DNA of 64,000 nucleotides, from positions 372,001 to 436,000 of the forward strand of contig NZ_CP087196.1 in the NCBI RefSeq assembly GCF_024749285.1, given 5' to 3'. Source of the stretch: Pseudomonas sp. B21-015 (GTDB lineage: Bacteria > Pseudomonadota > Gammaproteobacteria > Pseudomonadales > Pseudomonadaceae). Numbering within the stretch: the stretch's first letter is position 1; each line of letters starts with the position of its first letter. Position numbers and translations under genes: made by a program. Positions 8,791 through 19,651 of the stretch are shown piece by piece. The notes below the pieces were generated by a model. That model did no database searches and was not told the DNA's origin. It was given only the letters and a program-made list of their open reading frames with translations.

Positions 8791-9423
8791 AAGCACTTCG
8801 CGCTTGGGCAGGTAGGGTGGCAAATACAACCCAAGATAAGCATCAAACACCCGCATCCCTTCCTCAGCCATTCGCGGCGTGATCTGCCCATGCTGCTGTA
8901 CCGAGCGTGCATACACCCGGTCCCCCAGCTCCATGGCCAGCGCAAACACATCGACATCCGTCGGCAGCGTTGGCAGTTCGAAGTGGTGATCGAACAGCTT
9001 GTGCATCAGGTCGCCGAGCTCGATGTCGTGCTGGCGGTCAGCCTGGGTGACTTCGGTCAGGCCGTGCTGGGCGAGGATCAGTTGGCGGGCGGCGGCGTCT
9101 TCGTCGTAGATGGCGAGCATGCGTTGTTCCACCAGTCGCGACAGGTCGCGCCAGCCGTTGAGGGCGCTGTGGTCGATGGGGGCTTGCAGGCAGGCACGGA
9201 ACGCAGCGTGGACGTCGGCGGTCAGGGCTTCAAGCAGGGCCGGAACGCTGGCGAAGAAATGGTAGACGGAGGAGGGCGGGATCTCCGCGCGCTCGGCGAC
9301 GCTGTAGATCGACAGACTGGCCACCCCCTCGGCGGCCAGCAGCGTGCGGGCGGCATCGAGTATCGAGTCGATCCGGGCCTGACTGCGGGCGCGGGGTTTG
9401 CGAATGGTGGCGGTGCGCGTCAT
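8788..9423 (-). CDS. TetR-family transcriptional regulator
   Basis: A 211-residue repressor-type protein. After a basic N-terminal tail, residues 16-62 form the TetR helix-turn-helix (RIDSILDAARTLLAAEG, then SIYSVAERAEIPPSSVYHFF). The rest is a helical ligand-binding domain of no assigned family. The ATG at 9423 follows AGGAGACTTCA; longer in-frame starts upstream lie in repeat DNA and are rejected. The gene sits between the ssu and spu clusters and is bracketed by two copies of the same repeat. The target is unknown; the neighbouring spuI is a guess. The stop TGA is contributed by the repeat. Confidence 0.88.
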   Translation of the reverse strand: MTRTATIRKPRARSQARIDSILDAARTLLAAEGVASLSIYSVAERAEIPPSSVYHFFASVPALLEALTADVHAAFRACLQAPIDHSALNGWRDLSRLVEQRMLAIYDEDAAARQLILAQHGLTEVTQADRQHDIELGDLMHKLFDHHFELPTLPTDVDVFALAMELGDRVYARSVQQHGQITPRMAEEGMRVFDAYLGLYLPPYLPKREVL

Positions 9424-9500
9424 TGAAGTCTCCTGCGGGGCAGCGGGCATTGTACGAGTCGAGTTGTGTGTTGTCTTCTCGGCCGCCATCGCGGGCAAGT

Positions 9501-9637
9501 TGATCGTTCCCACGCTCTGCGTGGGAATGCAGCCCGTGACGCTCCGCGTCACATCGATGTCAGGCAAGACATCATCGGTGAGACTGGAACGCGGAGCGTC
9601 CCTTGATGCATTCCCACGCAGGAGCGTGGGAACGATC
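9501..9637. repeat. Long nested-palindrome repeat, copy 2
   Basis: Same ends as copy 1 (TGATCGTTCCCACGCTCTGC and inverse) but with a longer centre that includes GTGACGCTCCGCGTCAC. It lies about 80 bases upstream of the tetR-type gene. Confidence 0.88.
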
Positions 9638-9663
9638 GAAGTCGGATCGCCGCAGGCGGCCAT

Positions 9664-9704
9664 AAAAAACGCCGCAGGCTGTGAGGCCGGCGGCGTTCTT
9701 TTTT
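9664..9704 (-). terminator. Terminator after spuI (works on either strand)
   Basis: AACGCCG / CGGCGTT stem flanked by A6 on the left and T6 on the right. It ends the minus-strand spuI transcript 12 bases after its stop. Confidence 0.9.
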
Positions 9705-9715
9705 ACTGCAACCGC

Positions 9716-11092
9716 TTATACGGTATGCAGGTACCAGTTGTACTCGAGGTCGGAGATGGAGTGTTCGAACTCCTCCAGCTCGCTCTCTTTACAGGCCACG
9801 AAGATATCGATGTATTTCGGATCGATGTACTTGGCCATGACTTCGCTGTCGTCCAGCTCGCGCAGTGCATCGCGCAGGTTGTTCGGCAGGCTTTGCTCGT
9901 TCTGCTCGTAGGAGTTGCCTTCCACGGGGGCGCCTGGCTCGATCTTGTTGGTCAGACCGTGGTGCACGCCCGCCAAAACCGAAGCCATCAACAGATACGG
10001 GTTGGCGTCGGCGCCGGCGACACGATGCTCGATGCGCACGGCATCGGAGGAACCGGTCGGTACGCGGATGGCCACGGTGCGGTTGTCCAGGCCCCAGCAC
10101 GGCGAGTTCGGCACGTAGAACTGTGCGCCGAAACGACGGTAGGAGTTGACGTTCGGGCAGAGGAAAGCCATCTGCGCCGGCAGGGTCTCGAGCACACCGC
10201 CGATCGCGTGACGCAGTGCGGCGTTCTGCTCGGGATCCTCGCTGGCAAAAATGTTTTTGCCATCTTTATCAAGAATCGAGATGTGGACGTGCAGACCGTT
10301 ACCCGCCTGGCCCGGATAAGGCTTGGCCATGAAGGTGGTGTCCATCTCATGGTCGTAGGCGATGTTTTTGATCAGACGCTTGAGCAGGACCGCATAGTCG
10401 CAGGCCTTGATCGGGTCGGCCACGTGGTGCAGGTTCACTTCGAACTGTGCAGGGGCACTTTCCTTGACGATCGCATCGGCAGGGATGCCTTGCTCTTTCG
10501 CACCTTCCAGAATGTCCTGGAGGCAGTCGACGTATTCGTCGAGGTCGTCGATCAGGTAGACCTGTGTCGAATGCGGGCGTTTGCCGGAGATCGGCGAGCG
10601 CGGCGGTTGTGGGCGACCGTTCACGTTCTCCTGGTCGATCAGGTAGAACTCCAGTTCGAACGCGGCGCAGATGGTCAGGCCCATCTCGTCAAACTTGGCT
10701 ACGACTTGTCGCAGGACTTCGCGCGGGTCGGCGAAGAAAGGATCACCTTCGAGTTCGTGCATGGTCATTAACAGTTGCGCGGTCGGGCGCTTCTGCCAGG
10801 GCTCATTGCACAGGGTGTCGGGGATTGGATAGCAGATTCGGTCAGCATCGCCGATGTCCAGGCCCAGGCCGGTGCTTTCCACCGTCGAGCCATTGATATC
10901 CAGAGCAAATAGAGAGGCCGGCAGGTTGATGCCTTTCTCGTAAACCTTGTGGAGGCTGGTGCGTTCGATGCGCTTGCCGCGCACCACACCATTCATATCC
11001 GCAATCAGAAGGTCAACGTACAGAACCTCAGGATGTTCCTTAAGGAACGCGTTCGCTTCGTTAAGCTGAACGGCACGCGGGGGTACCGACAT
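9716..11092 (-). CDS. spuI: Gamma-glutamylpolyamine synthetase SpuI (glutamine-synthetase family)
   Basis: Ligates glutamate to putrescine or another polyamine with ATP, the entry step of gamma-glutamylation catabolism. 458 residues: GS beta-grasp domain (about 15-110) and catalytic domain (about 115-455). Metal and glutamate motifs are visible at FELEFYLID, NLHHVADPIKACDY, NGLHVHISI and RIEHRVAGADANPYL. It is divergent from spuABCDEFGH, the same arrangement as in P. aeruginosa, and paralogous to spuB in this window. The ATG at 11092 follows AAGGTGTTGC. Confidence 0.9.
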   Translation of the reverse strand: MSVPPRAVQLNEANAFLKEHPEVLYVDLLIADMNGVVRGKRIERTSLHKVYEKGINLPASLFALDINGSTVESTGLGLDIGDADRICYPIPDTLCNEPWQKRPTAQLLMTMHELEGDPFFADPREVLRQVVAKFDEMGLTICAAFELEFYLIDQENVNGRPQPPRSPISGKRPHSTQVYLIDDLDEYVDCLQDILEGAKEQGIPADAIVKESAPAQFEVNLHHVADPIKACDYAVLLKRLIKNIAYDHEMDTTFMAKPYPGQAGNGLHVHISILDKDGKNIFASEDPEQNAALRHAIGGVLETLPAQMAFLCPNVNSYRRFGAQFYVPNSPCWGLDNRTVAIRVPTGSSDAVRIEHRVAGADANPYLLMASVLAGVHHGLTNKIEPGAPVEGNSYEQNEQSLPNNLRDALRELDDSEVMAKYIDPKYIDIFVACKESELEEFEHSISDLEYNWYLHTV

Positions 11093-11370
11093 GATGCAAC
11101 ACCTTTGTTGTTAAAAATATCAATCATTGATCTCTTCGGATTCCAGTCAACCCGAACGGCATGCCGAAGTCAAGCGAGGCCTTTTTTGCCCTAAAAAAGC
11201 GCTCGTTGGGCTTTTTTGAGGCACTTTGGAGCGTTTTTTTGCCTTCTGACGTCTTGGTCCCCGCGAGCTTGAGCGGGCCGTGTTGTATTTTTTACGGGGG
11301 TGTTGTGTAAAAAAATGAACAAGGCTAAGCTCGATTCAAACCCATAACAGCAATAATACCGGGGTGCTTC
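11093..11370. promoter_or_regulatory. Divergent spuI / spuA control region
   Basis: 278 bases between divergent polyamine genes. Three GC-bounded T-tracts recur at 11182-11187, 11212-11217 and 11234-11240 (motif G-C/G-C-T6-G), with an A6 tract at 11193-11198. Such phased tracts can bend DNA or form operators. Both promoters must lie here; exact -10 and -35 boxes are not clear to me. Confidence 0.5.
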
Positions 11371-12147
11371 ATGTCTCGCCTGCCGTTAATCGGCGTCACC
11401 GCCTGCTCAAAGCAGATCGGTCTGCATGCTTATCACATCAGTGGCGACAAATACGTACGCGCCGTGGCTTCAGCTGCCAAGGGCCTGCCGTTGGTCCTTC
11501 CATCCCTGGCGGATCGACTGGCGCCGTCCGATATTCTGGACGCTCTGGACGGCATTCTCTTTACAGGCTCTTCTTCTAATATAGAACCGTTTCACTATAA
11601 CGGCCCGACCAGCGCGCCAGGCACTGCTCATGATTCTGCACGCGATGCCACTACTCTCCCGCTGATCCGCGCCGCTGTCGAGGCCGGCGTTCCCGTGCTC
11701 GGCATCTGCCGCGGCTTCCAGGAAATGAATGTGGCGTTCGGCGGCAGCCTGCATCAGAAGGTTCATGAGGTCGGTCCCTTCATGGATCACCGTGAAGACG
11801 ACAGCCTGCCGCTGGAAGGGCAGTACGCCCCCAGTCACCCGGTGCACGTCCAGCCGGGCGGTGTACTGGCGGGCCTGGGCCTGTCTCGCGAGATTCAAGT
11901 CAATTCGATTCATGGTCAGGGCATTGAACGACTGGCGCCGGGCCTTCGCGTGGAAGCCGTAGCGCCCGACGGGTTGATCGAAGCCATCTCTGTGATCGAA
12001 GGCAAGGCTTTTGCTTTGGGCGTGCAATGGCATCCTGAATGGCAGGTAAGCTTGAATCCTGACTACCTTGCGATTTTCCAGGCATTTGGCGATGCCTGCC
12101 GCAAGCGCGCACGACAACGCGACGCCGATGCGTCAAACAACGCCTGA
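11371..12147 (+). CDS. spuA: Gamma-glutamyl-GABA hydrolase SpuA (class I amidotransferase fold)
   Basis: Removes the glutamyl group from gamma-glutamyl intermediates at the end of the polyamine pathway (PuuD-like, peptidase C26). 258 residues with nucleophile Cys113 in VLGICRGFQEMNVAFGG and the partner His/Glu in VQWHPEWQ near residue 216. The ATG follows GGGGTG, a modest ribosome site. First gene of the plus-strand spu operon; spuB begins 37 bases later. Confidence 0.92.
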   Translation: MSRLPLIGVTACSKQIGLHAYHISGDKYVRAVASAAKGLPLVLPSLADRLAPSDILDALDGILFTGSSSNIEPFHYNGPTSAPGTAHDSARDATTLPLIRAAVEAGVPVLGICRGFQEMNVAFGGSLHQKVHEVGPFMDHREDDSLPLEGQYAPSHPVHVQPGGVLAGLGLSREIQVNSIHGQGIERLAPGLRVEAVAPDGLIEAISVIEGKAFALGVQWHPEWQVSLNPDYLAIFQAFGDACRKRARQRDADASNNA

Positions 12148-12184
12148 CTTATAAAAGTCAGGAAACTCAGCCTAAGAGGCATTT

Positions 12185-13543
12185 ATGAGTAACAACCTCG
12201 ACCAGCTCACCGATTGGTTGAAAGACCACAAGATCACAGAAGTCGAATGCATGATTGGCGACCTGACCGGCATCACCCGGGGCAAGATCTCGCCGACCAA
12301 CAAGTTCATTGCCGAAAAAGGCATGCGCCTGCCCGAAAGCGTTCTGTTGCAGACCGTGACCGGCGACTATGTCGAAGACGATATCTATTACGAACTGCTC
12401 GACCCGGCCGACATCGACATGATCTGCCGTCCCGACCAGAACGCCGTGTTCCTGGTGCCCTGGGCCATCGAGCCCACCGCCCAGGTGATCCACGACACCT
12501 ACGACAAGCAGGGTAACCCGATCGAGCTGTCGCCGCGCAACGTGCTCAAGAAGGTGCTGAAACTCTACGCCGACCACGGCTGGCAGCCGATCGTGGCGCC
12601 GGAAATGGAGTTCTACCTCACCAAGCGCAGTGATGACCCGGACTACCCGCTGCAACCGCCGATTGGCCGTTCCGGTCGTCCGGAAACCGGTCGCCAGTCT
12701 TTCTCCATTGAAGCGGCGAACGAATTCGACCCGTTGTTCGAAGACGTCTACGACTGGTGCGAACTGCAGGAGCTGGACCTCGACACGCTGATCCACGAGG
12801 ACGGCACGGCACAGATGGAAATCAACTTCCGTCATGGCGATGCCCTGTCCCTGGCCGACCAGATTCTGGTGTTCAAGCGCACCATGCGCGAAGCCGCGCT
12901 CAAGCACAACGTGGCCGCGACCTTCATGGCCAAGCCCATGACCGGCGAGCCGGGCAGTGCCATGCACTTGCACCAGAGCGTCATCGACATCGAGACCGGC
13001 AAGAACGTCTTCTCCAATGAAGACGGGACCATGAGCCAGCTGTTTCTCAATCACATCGGCGGTTTGCAGAAGTTCATCCCTGAGCTGCTGCCGTTGTTCG
13101 CACCCAACGTCAACTCGTTCCGCCGCTTCCTGCCGGATACCTCGGCGCCGGTGAACGTGGAGTGGGGGGAAGAGAACCGCACGGTGGGCCTGCGGGTTCC
13201 GGATGCCGGGCCGCAGAACCGTCGGGTGGAAAACCGTCTTCCGGGTGCCGATGCCAACCCTTACCTGGCCATCGCCGCCAGCCTGTTGTGCGGCTTTATC
13301 GGCATGGTCGAAGGGCATAACCCGAGTGCTCCGGTGGTGGGGCGTGGTTACGAGCGGCGCAACCTGCGCCTGCCACTGACTATTGAAGACGCCCTGGATC
13401 GCATGGAAAACAGCAAGACCATCGAAAAGTACCTGGGCAAGAAATTCATCACGGGCTACATCGCGGTCAAGCGGGCCGAGCATGAAAACTTCAAGCGCGT
13501 GATCAGTTCGTGGGAGCGGGAGTTCCTGCTCTTCGCCGTCTGA
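12185..13543 (+). CDS. spuB: Gamma-glutamylpolyamine synthetase SpuB (glutamine-synthetase family)
   Basis: Second glutamine-synthetase-like ligase for polyamine or monoamine glutamylation. 452 residues with the beta-grasp N-domain (ECMIGDLTGITRGK, about 20-33) and catalytic motifs APEMEFYL, QMEINFRHGD, GSAMHLHQSV and RRVENRLPGADANPYL. It lacks the C-terminal adenylylation context of GlnA, in line with PuuA-type enzymes. Lies between spuA and spuC; AAGAGGC precedes the ATG. Confidence 0.92.
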   Translation: MSNNLDQLTDWLKDHKITEVECMIGDLTGITRGKISPTNKFIAEKGMRLPESVLLQTVTGDYVEDDIYYELLDPADIDMICRPDQNAVFLVPWAIEPTAQVIHDTYDKQGNPIELSPRNVLKKVLKLYADHGWQPIVAPEMEFYLTKRSDDPDYPLQPPIGRSGRPETGRQSFSIEAANEFDPLFEDVYDWCELQELDLDTLIHEDGTAQMEINFRHGDALSLADQILVFKRTMREAALKHNVAATFMAKPMTGEPGSAMHLHQSVIDIETGKNVFSNEDGTMSQLFLNHIGGLQKFIPELLPLFAPNVNSFRRFLPDTSAPVNVEWGEENRTVGLRVPDAGPQNRRVENRLPGADANPYLAIAASLLCGFIGMVEGHNPSAPVVGRGYERRNLRLPLTIEDALDRMENSKTIEKYLGKKFITGYIAVKRAEHENFKRVISSWEREFLLFAV

Positions 13544-13600
13544 TGCGCCGGGCGCGACGGATCCTCGTCGCGTCGTCACTGCAATCCAAGGAGAATTCGC

Positions 13601-14965
13601 ATGACCAGCAACAATCCGCAAACCCGTGAATGGCAAACCCTGAGCAGCGATCACCACCTGGCCCCGTTCAGCGACTTCAAGCAGCTGAAAGAGAAAGGCC
13701 CGCGGATCATCACCCATGCCAAGGGCGTCTACCTCTGGGACAGCGAAGGCAACAAGATCCTCGATGGCATGGCCGGCCTGTGGTGCGTCGCGATCGGTTA
13801 TGGTCGCGATGAGTTGGCCGATGCGGCCAGCAAACAGATGCGCGAACTGCCTTATTACAACCTGTTCTTCCAGACCGCTCACCCGCCGGTGCTGGAGTTG
13901 GCCAAGGTCATCGCCGATATAGCGCCTGAAGGCATGAACCACGTGTTCTTCACCGGCTCCGGCTCCGAAGGCAACGACACCATGCTGCGTATGGTCCGTC
14001 ACTACTGGGCGATCAAGGGCCAGCCGAAGAAGAAAGTCATCATCAGTCGCAAGAACGGCTATCACGGTTCCACCGTGGCCGGCGCGAGCCTGGGCGGCAT
14101 GACCTATATGCACGAACAGGGCGACTTGCCGATTCCGGGTATCGTCCACATCGCCCAGCCGTACTGGTTCGGCGAAGGCGGTGACATGACGCCGAACGAG
14201 TTCGGTATCTGGGCGGCCAATCAGCTGGAAGAGAAAATCCTGGAAGTCGGCGTCGACAACGTCGGTGCCTTTATTGCCGAGCCGATCCAGGGCGCCGGCG
14301 GCGTGATCATTCCGCCAGACAGCTACTGGCCGCGGATCAAGGAAATCCTCGCCAAGTACGACATTCTGTTCGTGGCCGACGAAGTGATCTGCGGTTTCGG
14401 CCGTACCGGTGAGTGGTTCGGTACCGATTTCTACGACCTCAAACCTCACATGATGACCATCGCCAAAGGCCTGACCTCCGGCTATATCCCGATGGGTGGC
14501 CTGATCGTGCGTGACGACGTGGTCGAGGTGCTCAACGAAGGTGGCGATTTCAACCACGGTTTCACTTATTCCGGGCACCCGGTGGCCGCTGCGGTGGCGC
14601 TGGAAAACATCCGCATCCTGCGCGACGAGAAGATTGTCGAGCGCGTGCGTGCAGAAACGGCACCTTATTTGCAAAAGCGTCTACGGGAACTGAACGATCA
14701 CCCGTTGGTGGGGGAAGTGCGTGGGGTCGGTCTGTTGGGGGCCATCGAACTGGTTCAGGACAAAGCCACCCGCAAACGTTACGAAGGGCGGGGCGTCGGC
14801 ATGATCTGCCGGCAGTTCTGCTTCGATAACGGCCTGATCATGCGTGCCGTCGGCGACACCATGATCATTGCTCCGCCACTGGTGATTACACCGGCTGAAA
14901 TCGACGAGTTGGTAACCAAGGCACGCAAGTGCCTGGACCTGACCCTGAGTGCGTTGCAGGGCTAA
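13601..14965 (+). CDS. spuC: Polyamine:pyruvate aminotransferase SpuC
   Basis: A class-III PLP aminotransferase that moves the amino group of putrescine or a related polyamine to pyruvate. 454 residues. The PLP lysine is Lys289 in [15 protein letters not shown]; the ring-stacking and phosphate motifs [13 protein letters not shown] and [17 protein letters not shown] are intact. AAGGAG lies 8 bases before the ATG. A small hairpin (GCGACG / CGTCGC, 13554-13571) separates it from spuB. Confidence 0.93.
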   Translation: MTSNNPQTREWQTLSSDHHLAPFSDFKQLKEKGPRIITHAKGVYLWDSEGNKILDGMAGLWCVAIGYGRDELADAASKQMRELPYYNLFFQTAHPPVLELAKVIADIAPEGMNHVFFTGSGSEGNDTMLRMVRHYWAIKGQPKKKVIISRKNGYHGSTVAGASLGGMTYMHEQGDLPIPGIVHIAQPYWFGEGGDMTPNEFGIWAANQLEEKILEVGVDNVGAFIAEPIQGAGGVIIPPDSYWPRIKEILAKYDILFVADEVICGFGRTGEWFGTDFYDLKPHMMTIAKGLTSGYIPMGGLIVRDDVVEVLNEGGDFNHGFTYSGHPVAAAVALENIRILRDEKIVERVRAETAPYLQKRLRELNDHPLVGEVRGVGLLGAIELVQDKATRKRYEGRGVGMICRQFCFDNGLIMRAVGDTMIIAPPLVITPAEIDELVTKARKCLDLTLSALQG

Positions 14966-14976
14966 GTGCTAGGCTC

Positions 14977-15007
14977 TGAGCGAGGTGCGAAGATCGCGCT
15001 TCGCTCA
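14977..15007 (+). other. Hairpin between spuC and spuD
   Basis: TGAGCGA ... TCGCTCA arms enclosing a second small stem (GCGA-AGA-TCGC). There is no T-tract, so it may be an mRNA-processing or stability element rather than a terminator, separating enzyme genes from the highly expressed binding-protein genes. Confidence 0.45.
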
Positions 15008-15132
15008 GTGCAAACAAAGGATGGGTCTTTCCTTGAAAGCCTGCCTTGGATCTTGCCAGACTACCGGTTGTTCGGATGCCCAGTAACAGGCCGCTGAGCA
15101 CGTGGTTAAAAAGAAAAATTGGAGCATTACCC

Positions 15133-16245
15133 ATGAAGGCATTAGGTATGAAGATAGCTGGCAAGACCCTCCTCGCCATGTCCCTGATGGGCGTGATGGC
15201 GGGTGCCGTTCAGGCCGACGACAAGGTGCTGCACGTGTACAACTGGTCCGATTACATCGCACCGGATACCGTGAAGAAGTTCGAGGCCGAGTCGGGTATC
15301 AAAGTCGTCTACGACGTGTTCGACAGTAACGAAACCCTTGAAGCCAAGTTGCTGGCAGGCAAGTCCGGCTACGACATCGTCGTGCCGTCCAACAACTTCC
15401 TGGCCAAGCAGATCAAGGCCGGCGTTTACCAGAAGCTGGACAAGTCCAAGCTGCCTAACTGGAAAAACCTGAACACCGACCTGCTCAAAGCGGTATCGGT
15501 GAGCGACCCGGGTAACGAACACGCGTTCCCTTACATGTGGGGTTCGATCGGTATCGGTTTCAACGCCGAGAAGGTCAAGGCTGCACTGGGTGCCGATGCG
15601 CCAACCAATTCCTGGGACTTGCTGTTCAAACCTGAAAACGCTGCCAAGTTGAAGGCGTGCGGTATCAGCTTCCTCGATTCGCCAACCGAGATGATTCCGG
15701 TGGCGTTGCATTACCTGGGCTATCCAACCGACAGCCAGGACAAGAAACAACTGGCTGAAGCCGAAGCACTGTTCCTGAAAATCCGTCCTTCGGTGGGCTA
15801 CTTCCACTCCTCCAAGTACATCTCCGACCTGGCCAACGGCAACATCTGCGTCGCCGTGGGTTACTCGGGTGACATCTACCAGGCCAAGGCTCGCGCCGCT
15901 GAAGCCGGTGACAAGGTGAAAGTCAGCTACAACATTCCGAAAGAAGGTGCCGGCAGCTTCTATGACATGGTCGCCATCCCTAAAGATGCCGAAAACGTCG
16001 AAGGTGCCTACAAGTTCATGACCTTCCTGCAGAAGCCGGAAATCATGGCTGAAATCACCAACGCGGTACGTTTCCCGAACGGTAACGCGGCGTCTACCGC
16101 ACTGGTTGATAAAGAAATCACCAGCGATCCAGGCATCTACCCGCCAGCGGAAGTACTGGCCAAGCTGTACGCGATTGCCGACTTGCCGGCCGCGACCCAG
16201 CGGATCCTGACTCGTAGCTGGACCAAGATCAAATCCGGTAAATAA
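15133..16245 (+). CDS. spuD: Polyamine (putrescine) periplasmic binding protein SpuD
   Basis: Captures putrescine for the SpuFGH importer. 370 residues: signal peptide 1-27 ([20 protein letters not shown] start, cut near VQA-DD), then [15 protein letters not shown] typical of PotF/SpuD proteins. Acidic and aromatic pocket residues occur in [22 protein letters not shown] and [11 protein letters not shown]. The start at 15133 is preferred over 15046 because it has GGAG upstream and begins a proper signal peptide. SpuD and SpuE are paralogues; I assign putrescine to SpuD from the P. aeruginosa order. Confidence 0.93.
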   Translation: MKALGMKIAGKTLLAMSLMGVMAGAVQADDKVLHVYNWSDYIAPDTVKKFEAESGIKVVYDVFDSNETLEAKLLAGKSGYDIVVPSNNFLAKQIKAGVYQKLDKSKLPNWKNLNTDLLKAVSVSDPGNEHAFPYMWGSIGIGFNAEKVKAALGADAPTNSWDLLFKPENAAKLKACGISFLDSPTEMIPVALHYLGYPTDSQDKKQLAEAEALFLKIRPSVGYFHSSKYISDLANGNICVAVGYSGDIYQAKARAAEAGDKVKVSYNIPKEGAGSFYDMVAIPKDAENVEGAYKFMTFLQKPEIMAEITNAVRFPNGNAASTALVDKEITSDPGIYPPAEVLAKLYAIADLPAATQRILTRSWTKIKSGK

Positions 16246-16262
16246 GCCGGTTTGAGGCAATA

Positions 16263-16297
16263 CCTGTTGCCGTCGTCTGCGCGACGGCGGCAACAGG
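16263..16297 (+). other. Strong hairpin between spuD and spuE
   Basis: CCTGTTGCCG pairs with CGGCAACAGG around a GC-rich bulge, with no T-run. Placed after a binding-protein gene it may protect the spuD message from 3' decay or partly attenuate spuE. Confidence 0.6.
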
Positions 16298-16345
16298 AAT
16301 AATTAAATGACAGAAAGTTTTGCTGGAACGGTTTTTCGAGGGTAA

Positions 16346-17530
<1,185 letters not shown>

Positions 17531-17591
17531 CTTCAAACTATCCAGGTTCGCCACGTTGAGCGAACTGCAAATTCTGTTGGGAGTTTCGTAA

Positions 17592-18734
17592 ATGGCAGTT
17601 GCCTCCGGCGCCTATAAGAAAGCCCTCGAGGGCGACCAGACACCTAAACAGGTGCTGGTCAAAATCGACCGGGTCACCAAAAAGTTCGACGAGACGATTG
17701 CCGTGGACGACGTGTCCCTGGAAATCAAGAAAGGCGAAATTTTCGCCTTGCTCGGCGGCTCGGGTTCGGGCAAGTCCACCTTGCTGCGGATGCTGGCAGG
17801 TTTCGAACGGCCCACGGAGGGGCGCATTTACCTCGACGGCGTCGACATCACGGAGATGCCGCCGTACGAACGGCCGATCAACATGATGTTCCAGTCCTAT
17901 GCTTTGTTCCCGCACATGACGGTGGCGCAGAACATCGCCTTCGGCCTCAAGCAGGACAAGATCCCATCGGCTGAAGTCGATGCTCGTGTGGCCGAGATGC
18001 TCAAGCTGGTGCAGATGAGCCAGTACGCCAAGCGCAAACCCCATCAGTTGTCCGGCGGCCAGCGTCAGCGTGTGGCGCTGGCGCGTTCGTTGGCCAAGCG
18101 GCCGAAGCTGTTGCTGCTCGACGAACCGATGGGCGCGCTGGACAAGAAGCTGCGTTCGCAAATGCAGCTGGAACTGGTTGAGATCATCGAGCGGGTCGGC
18201 GTGACCTGCGTCATGGTGACCCACGATCAGGAAGAGGCCATGACCATGGCCGAGCGCATCGCGATCATGCACCTGGGCTGGATCGCCCAGATCGGCAGCC
18301 CGATCGACATCTACGAAACCCCGACCAGCCGTCTGGTCTGCGAGTTCATCGGCAACGTCAACATCTTCGAAGGCGAAGTGGTGGACGACGCCGAGGGCCA
18401 TGCGCTGATCACCTGCAAGGACCTGGATCGCAACATCTACGTGGGCCACGGCATCAGCACCTCGGTGCAGGACAAGTCCGTCACCTACGCGATCCGTCCG
18501 GAAAAACTGCTGGTGACGGCCGACATGCCGACCTGTGAACACAACTGGTCCAGCGGCAAGGTGCACGACATCGCCTACCTGGGCGGCCACTCGGTGTTCT
18601 ACGTCGAACTGCCGAGCGGCAAACTGGTGCAGTCCTTCGTCGCCAACGCCGAGCGCCGTGGCCAGCGGCCGACCTGGGGTGATCAGGTTTACGTGTGGTG
18701 GGAAGACGACAGCGGCGTGGTACTTCGCTCATGA
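17592..18734 (+). CDS. spuF: Polyamine ABC transporter ATP-binding protein SpuF
   Basis: ATPase of the importer (PotG/PotA type). 380 residues: N-terminal extension 1-20, Walker A LGGSGSGKST (about 55-64), Q-loop MMFQSYALFPHM, signature LSGGQRQRVALARSLA, Walker B LLLLDEPMGALD and H-loop VTHDQEEAM. A C-terminal TOBE-2 domain (about 290-375) is typical of polyamine transporters. Its stop overlaps the spuG start (ATGA). Confidence 0.95.
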   Translation: MAVASGAYKKALEGDQTPKQVLVKIDRVTKKFDETIAVDDVSLEIKKGEIFALLGGSGSGKSTLLRMLAGFERPTEGRIYLDGVDITEMPPYERPINMMFQSYALFPHMTVAQNIAFGLKQDKIPSAEVDARVAEMLKLVQMSQYAKRKPHQLSGGQRQRVALARSLAKRPKLLLLDEPMGALDKKLRSQMQLELVEIIERVGVTCVMVTHDQEEAMTMAERIAIMHLGWIAQIGSPIDIYETPTSRLVCEFIGNVNIFEGEVVDDAEGHALITCKDLDRNIYVGHGISTSVQDKSVTYAIRPEKLLVTADMPTCEHNWSSGKVHDIAYLGGHSVFYVELPSGKLVQSFVANAERRGQRPTWGDQVYVWWEDDSGVVLRS

Positions 18735-19651
18735 ACATGCGCAAACTCAAACGCCGCCTCAATCGAATAATTCCCGGTGGCCGTCAGCTGGTCATCGGGG
18801 TTCCGTTCATCTGGCTGTTCCTGTTCTTCATGTTGCCGTTCTTCATCGTCCTGAAGATCAGCTTCGCCGAAGCCGACGTGGCCATACCGCCGTACACCGA
18901 GATCTATAGCTTCATCGACCAGAAGCTCCAGGTGCTGCTTAACTTGGGCAACTACGCGATGCTCGGTGACGATGAGTTGTACATCGCCGCTTACCTCGGC
19001 TCGCTGAAGATGGCGCTGGTCAGCACCATCCTCTGCCTGCTGATCGGCTACCCGATGGCCTACGCCATCGCCAGTGCGCGCAAAGAGCTGCAAACGGTGC
19101 TGGTGCTGCTGATCATGATGCCGACCTGGACCGCGATCCTGATCCGCGTGTATGCGTGGATGGGCATCCTAAGCAACAACGGCCTGCTCAATGGTTTCCT
19201 GATGAGCATGGGCTGGATCGACGAACCGCTGCAGATCCTCAACACCAACCTGGCCGTGTACATCGGCGTGGTGTATTCGTACCTGCCCTTCATGATCCTG
19301 CCGCTCTACGCCAACCTGGTCAAACACGACACCAGCCTGCTGGAAGCCGCATCGGACCTCGGCTCGAGCACCTTCAACAGTTTCTGGAAGATCACCGTGC
19401 CGCTGTCGAAAAACGGCATCATCGCCGGCTGCATGTTGGTGTTCATCCCGGTGGTGGGGGAGTTCGTGATCCCGGAACTGCTCGGCGGTCCGGAAACCCT
19501 GATGATCGGTAAAGTGCTCTGGCAAGAGTTCTTCAACAACCGTGACTGGCCGGTGGCGTCAGCGCTTGCGGTGGTGATGCTGGCGATCCTGATTGTGCCG
19601 ATTATCCTGTTCAACCGTAGTCAGGCCAAAGAAATGGAGGGCAAGGAATGA
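18731..19651 (+). CDS. spuG: Polyamine ABC transporter permease SpuG
   Basis: PotH/PotB-type inner-membrane subunit. 306 residues; a basic N-terminus (MNMRKLKRRLNR) precedes about six membrane segments, the first at LVIGVPFIWLFLFFMLPFFI. The EAA loop is EAASDLGSSTFNSFWKITVP. The start uses the ATG of the ATGA overlap with spuF, and its own stop overlaps spuH. Confidence 0.94.
   Translation: MNMRKLKRRLNRIIPGGRQLVIGVPFIWLFLFFMLPFFIVLKISFAEADVAIPPYTEIYSFIDQKLQVLLNLGNYAMLGDDELYIAAYLGSLKMALVSTILCLLIGYPMAYAIASARKELQTVLVLLIMMPTWTAILIRVYAWMGILSNNGLLNGFLMSMGWIDEPLQILNTNLAVYIGVVYSYLPFMILPLYANLVKHDTSLLEAASDLGSSTFNSFWKITVPLSKNGIIAGCMLVFIPVVGEFVIPELLGGPETLMIGKVLWQEFFNNRDWPVASALAVVMLAILIVPIILFNRSQAKEMEGKE

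Noticed and set aside
8643..8882. Frames running through the TGATCGTTCCCACGC repeats
   Set aside because: They arise from the stop-poor palindromic repeat and have no coding features.
12167..14674. 835-codon minus-strand frame opposite spuB-spuC
   Set aside because: Covers two well-supported genes on the other strand and shows no recognisable domain.
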